In this document: positions 41,180-50,517 of the stretch, one piece after another
Layout: the number at the start of each line of letters is the position of its first letter
Position numbering within the stretch: the first letter of the stretch is position 1
Assembly: GCA_051252515.1 (NCBI GenBank)
Contig: JBPOFS010000001.1
Location: 372,001-436,000 of the forward strand
DNA from: UBA5078 sp051252515
GTDB lineage: Bacteria > Pseudomonadota > Gammaproteobacteria > Pseudomonadales > Pseudohongiellaceae
Reading direction: 5' to 3'
DNA length: 64,000 nucleotides
Program-made: the position numbers and the translations under genes
Notes under the pieces: generated by a model
Database searches by the model: none
Told to the model about the DNA's origin: nothing
Seen by the model: the letters and a program-made list of their open reading frames with translations, nothing else

Positions 41180-42807
41180 ATTAAAGCTCCTGCTTCAAAA
41201 TCCGCTCGTAGCGCATTGATTAGCGCCTCCGCCACTTTGATACCATCCACTCCGGCCGAGAGAATGCCACCCGCGTAGCCGGCTCCCTCACCTGCGGGGT
41301 AAAGCCCACGAGTATTGAGACTTTGAAGAGTTTCTTTATCCCGCGTGATGCGAATCGGGGATGATGTGCGAGTTTCCACCCCGGTAAGCACTGCATCAGC
41401 CCTATCAAATCCCTTCATCTGTCGACCGAATGCAGGCAATGCCTCGCGAATAGCCTCAATCGCATAGGAGGGAAGCGCACTGGAAAGATCCCCTAGCAAC
41501 ACTCCAGGCTTGTAGGAAGGCACTACCTGCCCCAATACAGTCGATGGCTGTTGATTAATGAAATCCCCTACTAGTTGCGCCGGAGCACAATAGTCTTTAC
41601 CACCAAGGGTAAATGCATGGCTTTCTAGCTCTTCTTGTAGGGTGATCCCCGCTAATGGATCACCGGGATAATCCACTTCTGGATTGATCCCTACAACGAT
41701 TCCGGCATTCGCATTACGTTCGTTGCGCGAGTATTGACTCATGCCATTGGTGACAACCCGCCCTTCCTCTGAAGTCGCCGCCACCACTGTGCCGCCGGGG
41801 CACATACAAAAACTGTATACCGCGCGTCCATTCTTAGCGTGGTGAACTAACTTATAGTCCGCAGCGCCTAGTTGTGGATGACCCGCGTATTTTCCGAGTC
41901 GCGCTTTATCGACCATGGATTGCGGATGCTCAATTCTAAAACCGATCGCAAAAGGCTTAGCCTCCACATAGACTCCACGTTGATGCAACATGCGGAAAGT
42001 ATCGCGAGCGCTATGGCCTAGAGCAAGAATGACATGTTGAGTATCGATGCTCTCGCCATTGGCTAGCACCACGCCCGCAACTCTTGCGTCACTTATCACT
42101 ACGTCGGTAACCTGAGATTCAAACCGAACCTCCCCTCCTAAGGCGATAATCTCCTCACGCATTGCGGCCACCACGCCCGTTAAACGAAACGTGCCTATAT
42201 GCGGCTTGCTTACAAACAAGATTTCTTCTGGCGCACCGGCTTTTACAAATTCATGCATTACCTTGCGGCCAAAAAATTTGGGATCTTTAATTTGGCTATA
42301 CAGCTTGCCATCGGAGAACAGGCCTGCCCCACCCTCACCAAACTGAACATTCGACTCAACATCCAGAATATTCTTACGCCACAGCCCCCACGTGTCTTGA
42401 GTCCTCTGACGCACTTCACGTCCTCTTTCCAGGACGATTGGTCGATACCCTTGCTGGGCAAGTATCAACGCGGCAAACAGTCCACAAGGGCCAAAGCCGA
42501 TCACGACAGGGCGTGACGCCAAGGCCTCAGGGGCGCTCGGCAGCGGATAATACTGAGTATCAGGGGCCTTCTTTACATGCCGCTCCTGGGCCAAGCGCTC
42601 TAGAGCAGCCTCTTCATCCACAATTTCCACATCGACTATATAAACAAAGCTGATCACGCTATTCTTTTTACGAGCATCGTAACTGCGCTTGAACACAGTA
42701 AAAGACACTAAATCGGTGGCTTGAATCTGCAATAGCGACAAAATTTCTTGGGTAAGAGCATCTTCGGAGTGATCCAAAGGAAGGGTAAGTTCGGTAAGCC
42801 TTAGCAT
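41176..42807 (-). CDS. FAD-dependent oxidoreductase (COG2509 type)
   Basis: The protein has 543 residues from ATG 42807, which has an AGGA nine bases upstream; the frame is open to 42843. An N-terminal ferredoxin-like lead (1-90) precedes the dinucleotide-binding motif VVIGFGPCGLFAALILAQQG, then VQFGEGGAGLFSDGKLYSQI, ALGHSARDTF, FCMCPGGTVVAATSEEG and the C-terminal FAD region GLYPAGEGAGYAGGI. This matches the large family of uncharacterised FAD dehydrogenases of about 540 residues. No substrate is known. It is translationally coupled to the rRNA methyltransferase downstream. Confidence 0.85.
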   Translation of the reverse strand: MLRLTELTLPLDHSEDALTQEILSLLQIQATDLVSFTVFKRSYDARKKNSVISFVYIVDVEIVDEEAALERLAQERHVKKAPDTQYYPLPSAPEALASRPVVIGFGPCGLFAALILAQQGYRPIVLERGREVRQRTQDTWGLWRKNILDVESNVQFGEGGAGLFSDGKLYSQIKDPKFFGRKVMHEFVKAGAPEEILFVSKPHIGTFRLTGVVAAMREEIIALGGEVRFESQVTDVVISDARVAGVVLANGESIDTQHVILALGHSARDTFRMLHQRGVYVEAKPFAIGFRIEHPQSMVDKARLGKYAGHPQLGAADYKLVHHAKNGRAVYSFCMCPGGTVVAATSEEGRVVTNGMSQYSRNERNANAGIVVGINPEVDYPGDPLAGITLQEELESHAFTLGGKDYCAPAQLVGDFINQQPSTVLGQVVPSYKPGVLLGDLSSALPSYAIEAIREALPAFGRQMKGFDRADAVLTGVETRTSSPIRITRDKETLQSLNTRGLYPAGEGAGYAGGILSAGVDGIKVAEALINALRADFEAGALM

Positions 42808-42976
42808 CTGAGCATTCCTGGCCGGTGACCCCGGCAAAGTCATTGAGAAGTGTTATTATACATCAACGACCTACTCGCACTTAAGTAGTGTGTTGCTTGA
42901 GTTAGCAGCAACACACTAGAATCAGGTCAAACTGCTTGAGCACACCAACACTCAACTCAATAGCCAACCTTAGGGG

Positions 42977-45900
42977 ATGACATTGGATTTAACAGATAAG
43001 CTGCCCGCAAACAAAGACACGCTGATCTTCCTTCGCAGCCTACTAGAGGCGAATCCTACTCTCGCGTTTGCCTATCACGGCGACAATAAATCCTTCCTCT
43101 TAAATGAAGTGGCGGCAGATAGCTTCGGTCTTGATCAAGGCACTTTTTGCATCAAAGAAAGTGAGTTAATGGTCACATTGACCCATATTGACGATCAAAC
43201 CGCACTCGCGCCTGAACAAACCCCTTGGACGAAAGTCTGGCAAGGCGAAACTATCAATAATATTGAGTTAAGACTACACGCACCCAACAACAAACTTATG
43301 GTTGTGCTTTGTAGCGGAAAATTACTGTTCGACCCCGAATCTAAAGCCCCCCTTGCCGCCATCATTACGATGACCGACATCACGACTCAATATGAAAACG
43401 AAACAAAACTAGAAAAAAACCAACACCACCTGCAGATGATTCTGGATGGGACCAATGCCGGCACCTGGGAATGGAATGTTCAAACCGGCGAGATGCGCTT
43501 TAGTGCTAAATGGAGCGAGTTACTCGGTTACAGTGTAGAAGAACTCTCCGAGATGAACATCGGCAAGTGGAAAGCCTTACATCACCCCGACGATGTTGGC
43601 TTGTCAGAAGAGTCTATAAAAGCGCACTTACGCGGAGACGAGCCTTTCTACAATGCCACCGGCCGCATCAAACATAAAGATGGCCGCTGGGTTTGGTTAC
43701 AAGTGCGTGGCCGTATCTATCAATGGGATGATAACAACGAACCGCTTTGGGTCGCAGGCATTCATCTTGATGTCAGCAGTGTGCGCGTGTTTGAGGACAG
43801 AGCACGCACATCGCAATCCTATGTAGAAGCTGTCATCAACTCTAGCGCCGAAGTCTCGATCATCGTGACAGACACAGAAGGCTTGATCACCATCTTCAAT
43901 CCGGGCGCACAAGCATTGCTCGGCTATAGCGAAGACGAAATAGTTGGAAAACAAACTCCCGCCATTTTACACCTCGAATCCGAAGTCATTGCCAGGTCAA
44001 AAGAGCTTAGTGCAGAACATGGAATTGAAATTTCAGGATTCGAAGTCTTTGCTTACAATGCAAGAAACGGGATTCCAGAAACACTCAAGTGGACTTATGT
44101 TTGCAAAAACGGCGATCACAAACGAGTGAGTTTATCGACAAGCGCGTTGATCGAGGAAGGCTTAGAGTCAGAAAAGAAAGTGATAGGTTATATTGGTATC
44201 GCCATTGACGAAACCGCTCAGCTTGCCGCAGAAGAGCAAGCACGTATGTCAACACAACGATTCGCAGGGGCCTTTGATTCGACCGCTGTCGGCATGGCGC
44301 TTGTGTCACTTGAAGGCGGCTGGCTGGTTGTCAATGACGCTCTTTGCTCAATGTTGGGATATACCCGCGAAGAGCTCATTGCCATAGACTTTCAGACGAT
44401 CACCCATCCGGATGATCTAGAGAACGATCTCACTCTGCTCGGGCAATTACTTGATGGGACAATTCCTAACTACTCAATGCAGAAACGCTATTACCGCAAG
44501 AACGGTGAACTCATACAAGCATTGCTCTGGGTCGCAATTGTCCGAGATAGAAACGGAGATCCCGTGCACTTTGTCTCACAGATTCAAAACATCACTGAGG
44601 AGTTCAAAGCCCGTCAACAATTAGTCAGCAGTGAAACGCGGCTTCGCGGTTTATTCGATCTATCTCCCATTGGCATCATCTTAATGGAATACAGAACAGG
44701 CAAGGTGCTGGAAGCAAACCGCGCGGTGATCGCTCCGACCGGTTACAGCTACGAAGAATTCATGGAGCTAAGCGATCGAGACATCACGCCGAGAGAGCAT
44801 GCCCAAACTATGGCCTTGGCCATTGAACAGCTGCGCACAATTGGACGCTACGAACCTGTTGAAAAAGAGCATATTCGCAAAGATGGCAGCCGCTACCCTG
44901 TGCTTATTCAAGGAATTTTAATGACTGAGTCTGATGGCCGAGAGGTCGTTTGGTCATTGATTGAGGACATTAGTGATCGCAAACGCCTTGAGCGTATCAA
45001 AGACGAATTCATCTCCACTGTCAGCCATGAATTACGCACCCCATTGACTTCGATCTCGGGCGCCCTCTCGCTAATTGTGGGGGGGGTCCTGGGCGAAGTG
45101 CCAGATGAAATACTCGATATGCTGCAGATTGCGGCGAAGAGCAGTGAACGCTTAAGCCAACTGGTTAACGATCTACTCGACATGGATAAATTGCTCGCAG
45201 GAAAAATGGATCTAAAACTCGAGTTAATCGACCTCAACCCTTTAATTAACGATGCAGAGAACGCGATGCAAGCCTTTGCCACAGCGAACGGCGTACGCAT
45301 TGTGAGTACCGGCAATCTGAAAATGCGCGTTCGTACCGATAGTGGGCGCTTATTACAAGTCTTGAGCAACCTCCTATCTAATGCCTGCAAGCACTCCAAT
45401 GCCGGTGGTCAAGTTGAACTTCATCACGAGGCCGGCCCAGAAGACAGCATTATTATTAGCATCATCGATCATGGCAAAGGCATTCCTAAAGAGTTTCGAT
45501 CACGAATATTTCAGAAGTTTGCACAAGCAGATGCCTCCGACACCAGCGATACGCCTGGCACGGGTCTAGGCCTTGCCATTTGCAAAGAAATCATCGAAAG
45601 GCTAGGCGGCGTTATCGGTTATGAATCCACAGAAGGGCAAGGTAGCCATTTTTGGATTCGCTTGCCGCGCGCACAAACAGAATTCGACTTTTCCCAGCGT
45701 ACACCTCGAGTATTGCACGTCGAGGATGACGAGGACTTTGCGCAATTGATGAAGCTACAAGTTTCTAATTGGGTCGATATGGATTTGGCCACCGACTTAA
45801 CATCTGCTTTTGAAAAAATTCGACTTAATCACTACGACTTGATTCTATTGGACTTATTCCTTCCCGATGGGCATGGTGAAACACTTTGGGAAACCATCCA

Positions 45901-46063
45901 TCTTTCGCAACCGGATATTCCTATCGTGATCTTGTCCGGTCACGAGGTACCACGAAAGCTTGCAGACAACGTCGCAGCCGTGCTTTTAAAAGACGAGTAC
46001 TCACTTTCACAAGTCGTCTCTACGCTGCACAACATCTTTGATATGGGAGAAGCACCAAAATGA
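42977..46063 (+). CDS. Five-PAS hybrid sensor histidine kinase with receiver domain
   Basis: The protein has 1028 residues and no membrane segment. Five PAS or PAS-like modules (about 10-145, 145-275, 280-425, 428-550, 553-670) precede HisKA (His684 in STVSHELRTPLTS), HATPase (about 790-905, with NLLSNACKHS, DHGKGIP, GTGLGLAICKEI) and a receiver (about 912-1028) with Asp959 in ILLDLFLPDG and a conserved Lys. AGGGG abuts the ATG, so a TTG two codons in may be the real start. The two downstream genes overlap it and each other, forming one relay: kinase, CheY-like protein, Hpt-REC-REC-GGDEF. Confidence 0.93.
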   Translation: MTLDLTDKLPANKDTLIFLRSLLEANPTLAFAYHGDNKSFLLNEVAADSFGLDQGTFCIKESELMVTLTHIDDQTALAPEQTPWTKVWQGETINNIELRLHAPNNKLMVVLCSGKLLFDPESKAPLAAIITMTDITTQYENETKLEKNQHHLQMILDGTNAGTWEWNVQTGEMRFSAKWSELLGYSVEELSEMNIGKWKALHHPDDVGLSEESIKAHLRGDEPFYNATGRIKHKDGRWVWLQVRGRIYQWDDNNEPLWVAGIHLDVSSVRVFEDRARTSQSYVEAVINSSAEVSIIVTDTEGLITIFNPGAQALLGYSEDEIVGKQTPAILHLESEVIARSKELSAEHGIEISGFEVFAYNARNGIPETLKWTYVCKNGDHKRVSLSTSALIEEGLESEKKVIGYIGIAIDETAQLAAEEQARMSTQRFAGAFDSTAVGMALVSLEGGWLVVNDALCSMLGYTREELIAIDFQTITHPDDLENDLTLLGQLLDGTIPNYSMQKRYYRKNGELIQALLWVAIVRDRNGDPVHFVSQIQNITEEFKARQQLVSSETRLRGLFDLSPIGIILMEYRTGKVLEANRAVIAPTGYSYEEFMELSDRDITPREHAQTMALAIEQLRTIGRYEPVEKEHIRKDGSRYPVLIQGILMTESDGREVVWSLIEDISDRKRLERIKDEFISTVSHELRTPLTSISGALSLIVGGVLGEVPDEILDMLQIAAKSSERLSQLVNDLLDMDKLLAGKMDLKLELIDLNPLINDAENAMQAFATANGVRIVSTGNLKMRVRTDSGRLLQVLSNLLSNACKHSNAGGQVELHHEAGPEDSIIISIIDHGKGIPKEFRSRIFQKFAQADASDTSDTPGTGLGLAICKEIIERLGGVIGYESTEGQGSHFWIRLPRAQTEFDFSQRTPRVLHVEDDEDFAQLMKLQVSNWVDMDLATDLTSAFEKIRLNHYDLILLDLFLPDGHGETLWETIHLSQPDIPIVILSGHEVPRKLADNVAAVLLKDEYSLSQVVSTLHNIFDMGEAPK

Positions 46064-46449
46064 AAACTTTACAGAGAATAGCCCATGTCGATGATGACGA
46101 GTCTATCCGTGCCATCGCCAAAGTAGCCCTAGAGCGCATAGGGAAGTTCACGTTACTGAGCTGTGCTAGCGGCGTAGAAGCACTCGAGAAAATTCCTGAC
46201 TTTGCCCCAGACATCTTATTGCTGGATGTGATGATGCCAGGCTTGGATGGCCCTAATACTCTTAAGCAACTACGCGAAAAAATGAATTTCGATGAAACCG
46301 CCGTCATATTCATGACCGCCAAAGTTCAGAGCACCGAGGTCCAATATTATAAATCTCTTGGGGCATTCAATGTCATATTGAAACCTTTTGATGCGATGGG
46401 ACTCTCCGACCAACTCAAAAATTATTGGAGTCAGTTCAATGGCGAATGA
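46060..46449 (+). CDS. Single-domain response regulator (CheY-like)
   Basis: The protein has 129 residues comprising one receiver: acidic pocket HVDDDES near 9-15, phospho-acceptor Asp56 in LLLDVMMPG, Thr in FMTAK and Lys in LKPFDA. There is no output domain. Its ATG overlaps the kinase TGA as ATGA, and its end overlaps the next gene by 11 bases. In this setting it could be a phosphate sink or shuttle between the hybrid kinase and the Hpt of the next protein, or it could act on a partner elsewhere. Confidence 0.92.
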   Translation: MKTLQRIAHVDDDESIRAIAKVALERIGKFTLLSCASGVEALEKIPDFAPDILLLDVMMPGLDGPNTLKQLREKMNFDETAVIFMTAKVQSTEVQYYKSLGAFNVILKPFDAMGLSDQLKNYWSQFNGE

Positions 46450-48112
46450 CAATCAAGATTTCCACAAGGAAATGGAAATATTGCGCAATGATTTCCATCA
46501 ACGACTTATTGCAGAGCTAGAGCGTATCATCGCTTACCGCGCTCTAAGCGATGAAAAACTTTGTGACACGGCCACCGTTAAGGAGCTCTTAGCTGCTAGC
46601 CATAAATTGGCAGGCTCTTCGCTCACGTTTGGATACAAAGATACCGGAATTTTGCTGCGCAGCTTCGAACATCTCTTGAGTCACGCCATTGCCGGTGACA
46701 AATCCTTAGACCCAAGCCAAATGCGATTGAAACTAGGCGAGTTAGCGCCTGCCATTTCACTGCCCAGCACTGTTAATAAGGAAGTTGAGAACGCCCGCCA
46801 CACTCCGAGCGAACCAGAGGAAACTCTGCATCGAAACGAAGATATATGCATATGCATTCTAGAAGATGATGCTGCGACCAGCGAAACCCTAAAACTCGGG
46901 CTGTCTAGCTTTGGTTATAAAGTGTCTACATTCACAGACATTGAAGCACTTTGTGATCGCGCTAGGGCCACCCCGCCGGATGCATTGATTTTCAACAAGT
47001 CAGCAAGCTCAATTATTGAGAATTCGTTAGATAACACAGTAGAGACATTGCGAGAACGTGGCCTCAATGACATTCCCATGATTGTCATTAGTCCCGCGGA
47101 CGGTTTCCAAGAAAAGTTACTGGCTGCACGCAACGGTGTCGCTGCATTCCTTGTCAAACCCGTTAGCATACCGGCCTTAGAATCTAGCCTTGATTATCTA
47201 CTGCAGCAAAATTTGCGCTCTCCCTATCGAGTACTACTTGTAGATGATGACATTTACACATTGGAGCATCATAGATTGATGTTGGAACGCAGGGGCATCA
47301 TGGCGCACGCTCTTGCCGATCCCGAGAAAACACTCGATGTTATCGAAGATTTTCATCCCGATCTTCTTATTTTCGATTTGCACATGCCTCTTTGCACCGG
47401 CATTGAGTTAGCGGAGATTGTTCGCTACCAAAGCCAGCTAGTGCATATTCCTATTATATTCTTATCGAGTGAACGCAACGAGAATCGTCAGTTGCTGGCG
47501 ATGAAAACAGGAGGGGATGACTTCATTGTTAAACCCGTGGTCGAAGACAACTTTGTCACGACGATTAAGAGTCGCGCACAAAGAGCCCGCAAACTCGCTG
47601 AACTAATGACGCGAGACAGCCTTACTGGGCTGTTGAAGCACACAGAGATCAAGGAACGCTTGAATCACGAATATGCGCGGGCACGACGAAACAAGGCCAT
47701 CGTCAGTGTCGCTATGATCGATATCGATCATTTCAAAAAAGTGAATGACACTTATGGCCATCAAGCTGGAGATGTTGTCATCGCAACTCTCGCACACTTG
47801 TTGCGCCGAGGCTTACGAACCACCGACCTTGTAGGCCGTTACGGAGGCGAGGAATACATGGTGGTGTTGCCTGACACCAATACCCAAAGCGCCATGACTA
47901 AGCTTGACTCCTTGCGTGCGGAGTTTGAAACCATCGTTTTCAGACACAAGAATGAAGAGTTTACTTGCAGTTTTAGTGGCGGGGTTTGTTCGTCTGATAT
48001 TACAAAAAGCGTCGACGAGTTCGTAGAGCTATCTGACCGAGCACTGTATCGCGCCAAAGCCAAAGGTCGAAACTGTATTATTGACGCAAAAGACGCGTCA
48101 TCTCCCCTGTAA
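46439..48112 (+). CDS. Hpt / pseudo-receiver / receiver / GGDEF diguanylate cyclase
   Basis: The protein has 557 residues from ATG 46439, with a TGGAG upstream; an open extension to 46388 lies inside the previous gene. An Hpt domain (about 1-105) carries His55 in SHKLAGSSLTFG. A first receiver (about 135-250) keeps the acidic pocket and Lys but has Asn186 instead of the phospho-Asp (LIFNKSA). The second receiver (about 258-375) is complete, with Asp313 in LIFDLHMPL. The GGDEF domain (about 390-557) has GGEEY at 469-473 with an RTTD inhibitory site before it. It is the output of the three-gene relay and should make c-di-GMP under control of the kinase. Confidence 0.92.
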   Translation: MANDNQDFHKEMEILRNDFHQRLIAELERIIAYRALSDEKLCDTATVKELLAASHKLAGSSLTFGYKDTGILLRSFEHLLSHAIAGDKSLDPSQMRLKLGELAPAISLPSTVNKEVENARHTPSEPEETLHRNEDICICILEDDAATSETLKLGLSSFGYKVSTFTDIEALCDRARATPPDALIFNKSASSIIENSLDNTVETLRERGLNDIPMIVISPADGFQEKLLAARNGVAAFLVKPVSIPALESSLDYLLQQNLRSPYRVLLVDDDIYTLEHHRLMLERRGIMAHALADPEKTLDVIEDFHPDLLIFDLHMPLCTGIELAEIVRYQSQLVHIPIIFLSSERNENRQLLAMKTGGDDFIVKPVVEDNFVTTIKSRAQRARKLAELMTRDSLTGLLKHTEIKERLNHEYARARRNKAIVSVAMIDIDHFKKVNDTYGHQAGDVVIATLAHLLRRGLRTTDLVGRYGGEEYMVVLPDTNTQSAMTKLDSLRAEFETIVFRHKNEEFTCSFSGGVCSSDITKSVDEFVELSDRALYRAKAKGRNCIIDAKDASSPL

Positions 48113-48133
48113 CAAGTAAGAGCACGCATTGTA

Positions 48134-48754
48134 ATGGCACGATCGAAAAGCAGTAACCGTTGGTTAGAAGAACATATTAACGACCCTTATGTGAAACGCG
48201 CACAGGTGGATGGCTACCGCTCACGCGCTAGTTACAAACTTTTAGAGCTCATCGAAAAGGACAAACTGGTACGCCCTGGCATGGTAGTCCTAGACTTAGG
48301 GTCTACCCCTGGTGGCTGGTCACAAATTGTCGCTCCCATAGTTGGCAGCAAAGGTAAAACAATAGCATCTGACATTTTGCCGATGATGCCCATTAGCGAT
48401 GTCGTTTTTATTGAAGGGGATTTTACCGAGCAAGAAGTCTTCGATCAGATACTTGCGGCACTGGATAACGCCAAAGCTGATTTTGTGATGTCCGACATGG
48501 CGCCGAATATCAGCGGTGTCGATGCCGCAGACCAAGCCTCGTCAATGTACTTGGTGGAGTTAGCCCTCGACATGGCAAGAACCGTGCTCAAACCAGGGGC
48601 CAATTTTGCCACCAAGGTATTTCACGGCGAGGGCTATGACCAATATCTCAAAGAGGTACGCAGTAGCTTTGAAAAGGTCGTCGTACGCAAACCTGATGCG
48701 TCACGCTCGCGCTCAAGAGAAGTCTATATTGTAGGTAAAGGTTTCAAGCCGTGA
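48134..48754 (+). CDS. rlmE: 23S rRNA (uridine-2552 2'-O) methyltransferase
   Basis: The protein has 206 residues (E. coli RrmJ/FtsJ 209). It methylates U2552 in the A loop of 23S rRNA. The K-D-K-E family signatures are present: RSRASYKLLE (first Lys), LDLGSTPGGWSQ (SAM motif), VMSDMAPNISG (Asp), ATKVFHGEG (Lys) and SRSREVYIV (Glu). The motif reads STPGG where E. coli, as I recall, has AAPGG. It starts 22 bases after the relay operon. The usual partner ftsH does not follow. Confidence 0.95.
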   Translation: MARSKSSNRWLEEHINDPYVKRAQVDGYRSRASYKLLELIEKDKLVRPGMVVLDLGSTPGGWSQIVAPIVGSKGKTIASDILPMMPISDVVFIEGDFTEQEVFDQILAALDNAKADFVMSDMAPNISGVDAADQASSMYLVELALDMARTVLKPGANFATKVFHGEGYDQYLKEVRSSFEKVVVRKPDASRSRSREVYIVGKGFKP

Positions 48755-48757
48755 TGG

Positions 48758-48976
48758 CTATGGTCGGTCTTTGCGTTTGTTGCGCTCATTCAACTTGAGG
48801 AACTCTTGCAACGCAGTTTCAGCCCAAGCCACGGCCAGCGCTTCACTCTCAAAGCCATCTTGAGATTTAGACACGACTGAGCGCTTGGCGGTGGCACGGC
48901 GTGCAATTTGCGCACTCCACAAGCCAGTTGCTGCGTCTTGCTGAATTTGGCTTGTGTATTTTTTTGATGCTGTCAT
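48758..48976 (-). CDS. DUF3622-type small protein
   Basis: The protein has 72 residues from ATG 48976, preceded by AGGA at good spacing; an open extension to 49003 is less likely. It is rich in Lys and Arg. The stretch SVVSKSQDGFESEALAVAW and EFLKLNERNKRK match what I recall of the DUF3622 family found in marine gammaproteobacteria. Function unknown. It is convergent with rlmE, three bases apart. Confidence 0.7.
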   Translation of the reverse strand: MTASKKYTSQIQQDAATGLWSAQIARRATAKRSVVSKSQDGFESEALAVAWAETALQEFLKLNERNKRKDRP

Positions 48977-49136
48977 GAGTATTCCTAATAGATGTCCGTG
49001 CACGATCTCAAAATTGGGCGCTACTTATACCCGATGAGCGCCGTGCTGGCCAGTTTAAATTTTTCGTTACCGCGAGTCATTTAATTCGATAAACAAGGTA
49101 GTCTACTGCCTTTAAACACCCCAATGTGAGCGCACA

Positions 49137-50474
49137 ATGTCGACAGTTAAACAGTATACACCCGCTACAGCGATTGCGGTCGTTGTCGCCAATATGGTGG
49201 GGACTGGGGTCTTTACCAGTATTGGTTTTCAGATCATAGATATCAAGTCGAGCTTTGTCTTACTGATGTTGTGGCTAGTAGGCGGTATCGCAGCCCTGTG
49301 TGGTGCGCTGACCTATGCAGAGCTCGCTAGTCGTATGCCTCGCTCAGGCGGTGAGTACAATTTTTTAAGTCGCATTTATCATCCCGCCGTTGGTTTCGTG
49401 TCTGGTTGGGTGTCGCTCACCGTTGGCTTTGCCGCCCCTACGGCGTTGGCCGCCATGACTTTCGCAGCCTACTTTGACTCAGCATTAGGACAAAGCATCC
49501 CCATTAATCGCACTTTTGCAGCACTGGCATTAGTCGCAACCATCACCTTCGTGCATGGTCGCAACCATGCGGCAAGCGGAGGCCTGCAGAACTGGTTCAC
49601 CATCATCAAGGTGCTTCTGATTGCCTTGTTCGTTGTGGCAGTTGTCAGCACCGTTGCTACGCCCCAACCCGTTGTCCTCTTTCCCAGCGCCGGAGATGGC
49701 GCTCTAATCGGCTCAAGCGCCTTTGCCGTCTCACTCATTTATGTGAACTACGCCTATACCGGTTGGAATGCCGCCACCTACATCACTGGCGAGATAGAAA
49801 ACCCCGAACGTTCAGTGCCTATTGTTCTTATTGGCGGCACCTTGATCGTTATTGTCTTGTACATGGCGCTGAATGCTAGCTTCCTCTATGCCGTGCCTCT
49901 GGAGGATCTCGAAGGCAAAATTGAGGTGGGCGTGATTGTCGCCGAACATACCTTCGGCCCAACCGGCGCGATGGTCATGGGCGGCTTACTGTCCTTATTA
50001 TTGATCTCCACAGTAAGCGCAATGCTCATGGCAGGCCCTAGAGTCTTACAAGTAATGGGCGAAGATTTCCGGCTATTTAGACTCCTGGCAGTCAAGAACG
50101 AAGGCGGTGTTCCGCGCACGGCGATCTACACTCAAGGCGCACTTGCGGGCATTTTTATCATTACTGCCACCTTTGATTCGGTCCTGGTATTTTCAGGATT
50201 CATACTCGGACTCAGCTCTCTAGCCACGGTATTGGGCGTCTTTGTATTACGCTTTAAAAATGGCAAAGGCACTGCAACAGATTCAGACTTCGGCACCTAC
50301 CGCACATGGGCTTATCCAATTCCCCCCCTACTCTACAGTGGCATAATGCTGTGGACACTTTGGTTCATCTCGGTCAATCGTCCGCAGGAAGCTTCCGTTG
50401 CTGGCGCAGTGTTAGTCTTTGGCGTATTTTTCTATTGGTTAACAGAAAAACTGTCATCAGAAGCAAAAAGCTAA
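49137..50474 (+). CDS. APC family amino-acid permease
   Basis: The protein has 445 residues with about 12 hydrophobic segments, so an inner-membrane transporter. The N-terminal VVVANMVGTGVFTSIG is the conserved unwound TM1 glycine motif of the APC superfamily, and YVNYAYTGWNAATYITGEIE the TM6 motif. The pattern is closest to the LAT/APA-type basic or neutral amino-acid transporters. Substrate and direction cannot be told. GAG lies eight bases before the ATG. The methyltransferase gene starts 43 bases later and may share the transcript. Confidence 0.88.
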   Translation: MSTVKQYTPATAIAVVVANMVGTGVFTSIGFQIIDIKSSFVLLMLWLVGGIAALCGALTYAELASRMPRSGGEYNFLSRIYHPAVGFVSGWVSLTVGFAAPTALAAMTFAAYFDSALGQSIPINRTFAALALVATITFVHGRNHAASGGLQNWFTIIKVLLIALFVVAVVSTVATPQPVVLFPSAGDGALIGSSAFAVSLIYVNYAYTGWNAATYITGEIENPERSVPIVLIGGTLIVIVLYMALNASFLYAVPLEDLEGKIEVGVIVAEHTFGPTGAMVMGGLLSLLLISTVSAMLMAGPRVLQVMGEDFRLFRLLAVKNEGGVPRTAIYTQGALAGIFIITATFDSVLVFSGFILGLSSLATVLGVFVLRFKNGKGTATDSDFGTYRTWAYPIPPLLYSGIMLWTLWFISVNRPQEASVAGAVLVFGVFFYWLTEKLSSEAKS

Positions 50475-50517
50475 ATCAAAATTTTCAGTCCCTTCAGTGG
50501 GACATCGGAGGAAAACA

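Noticed and set aside
44908..45399. 163-codon minus-strand open frame
   Set aside because: Opposite strand of the HisKA/HATPase region of the hybrid kinase; composition rich in Ser, Arg and Leu, typical of antisense shadow frames.
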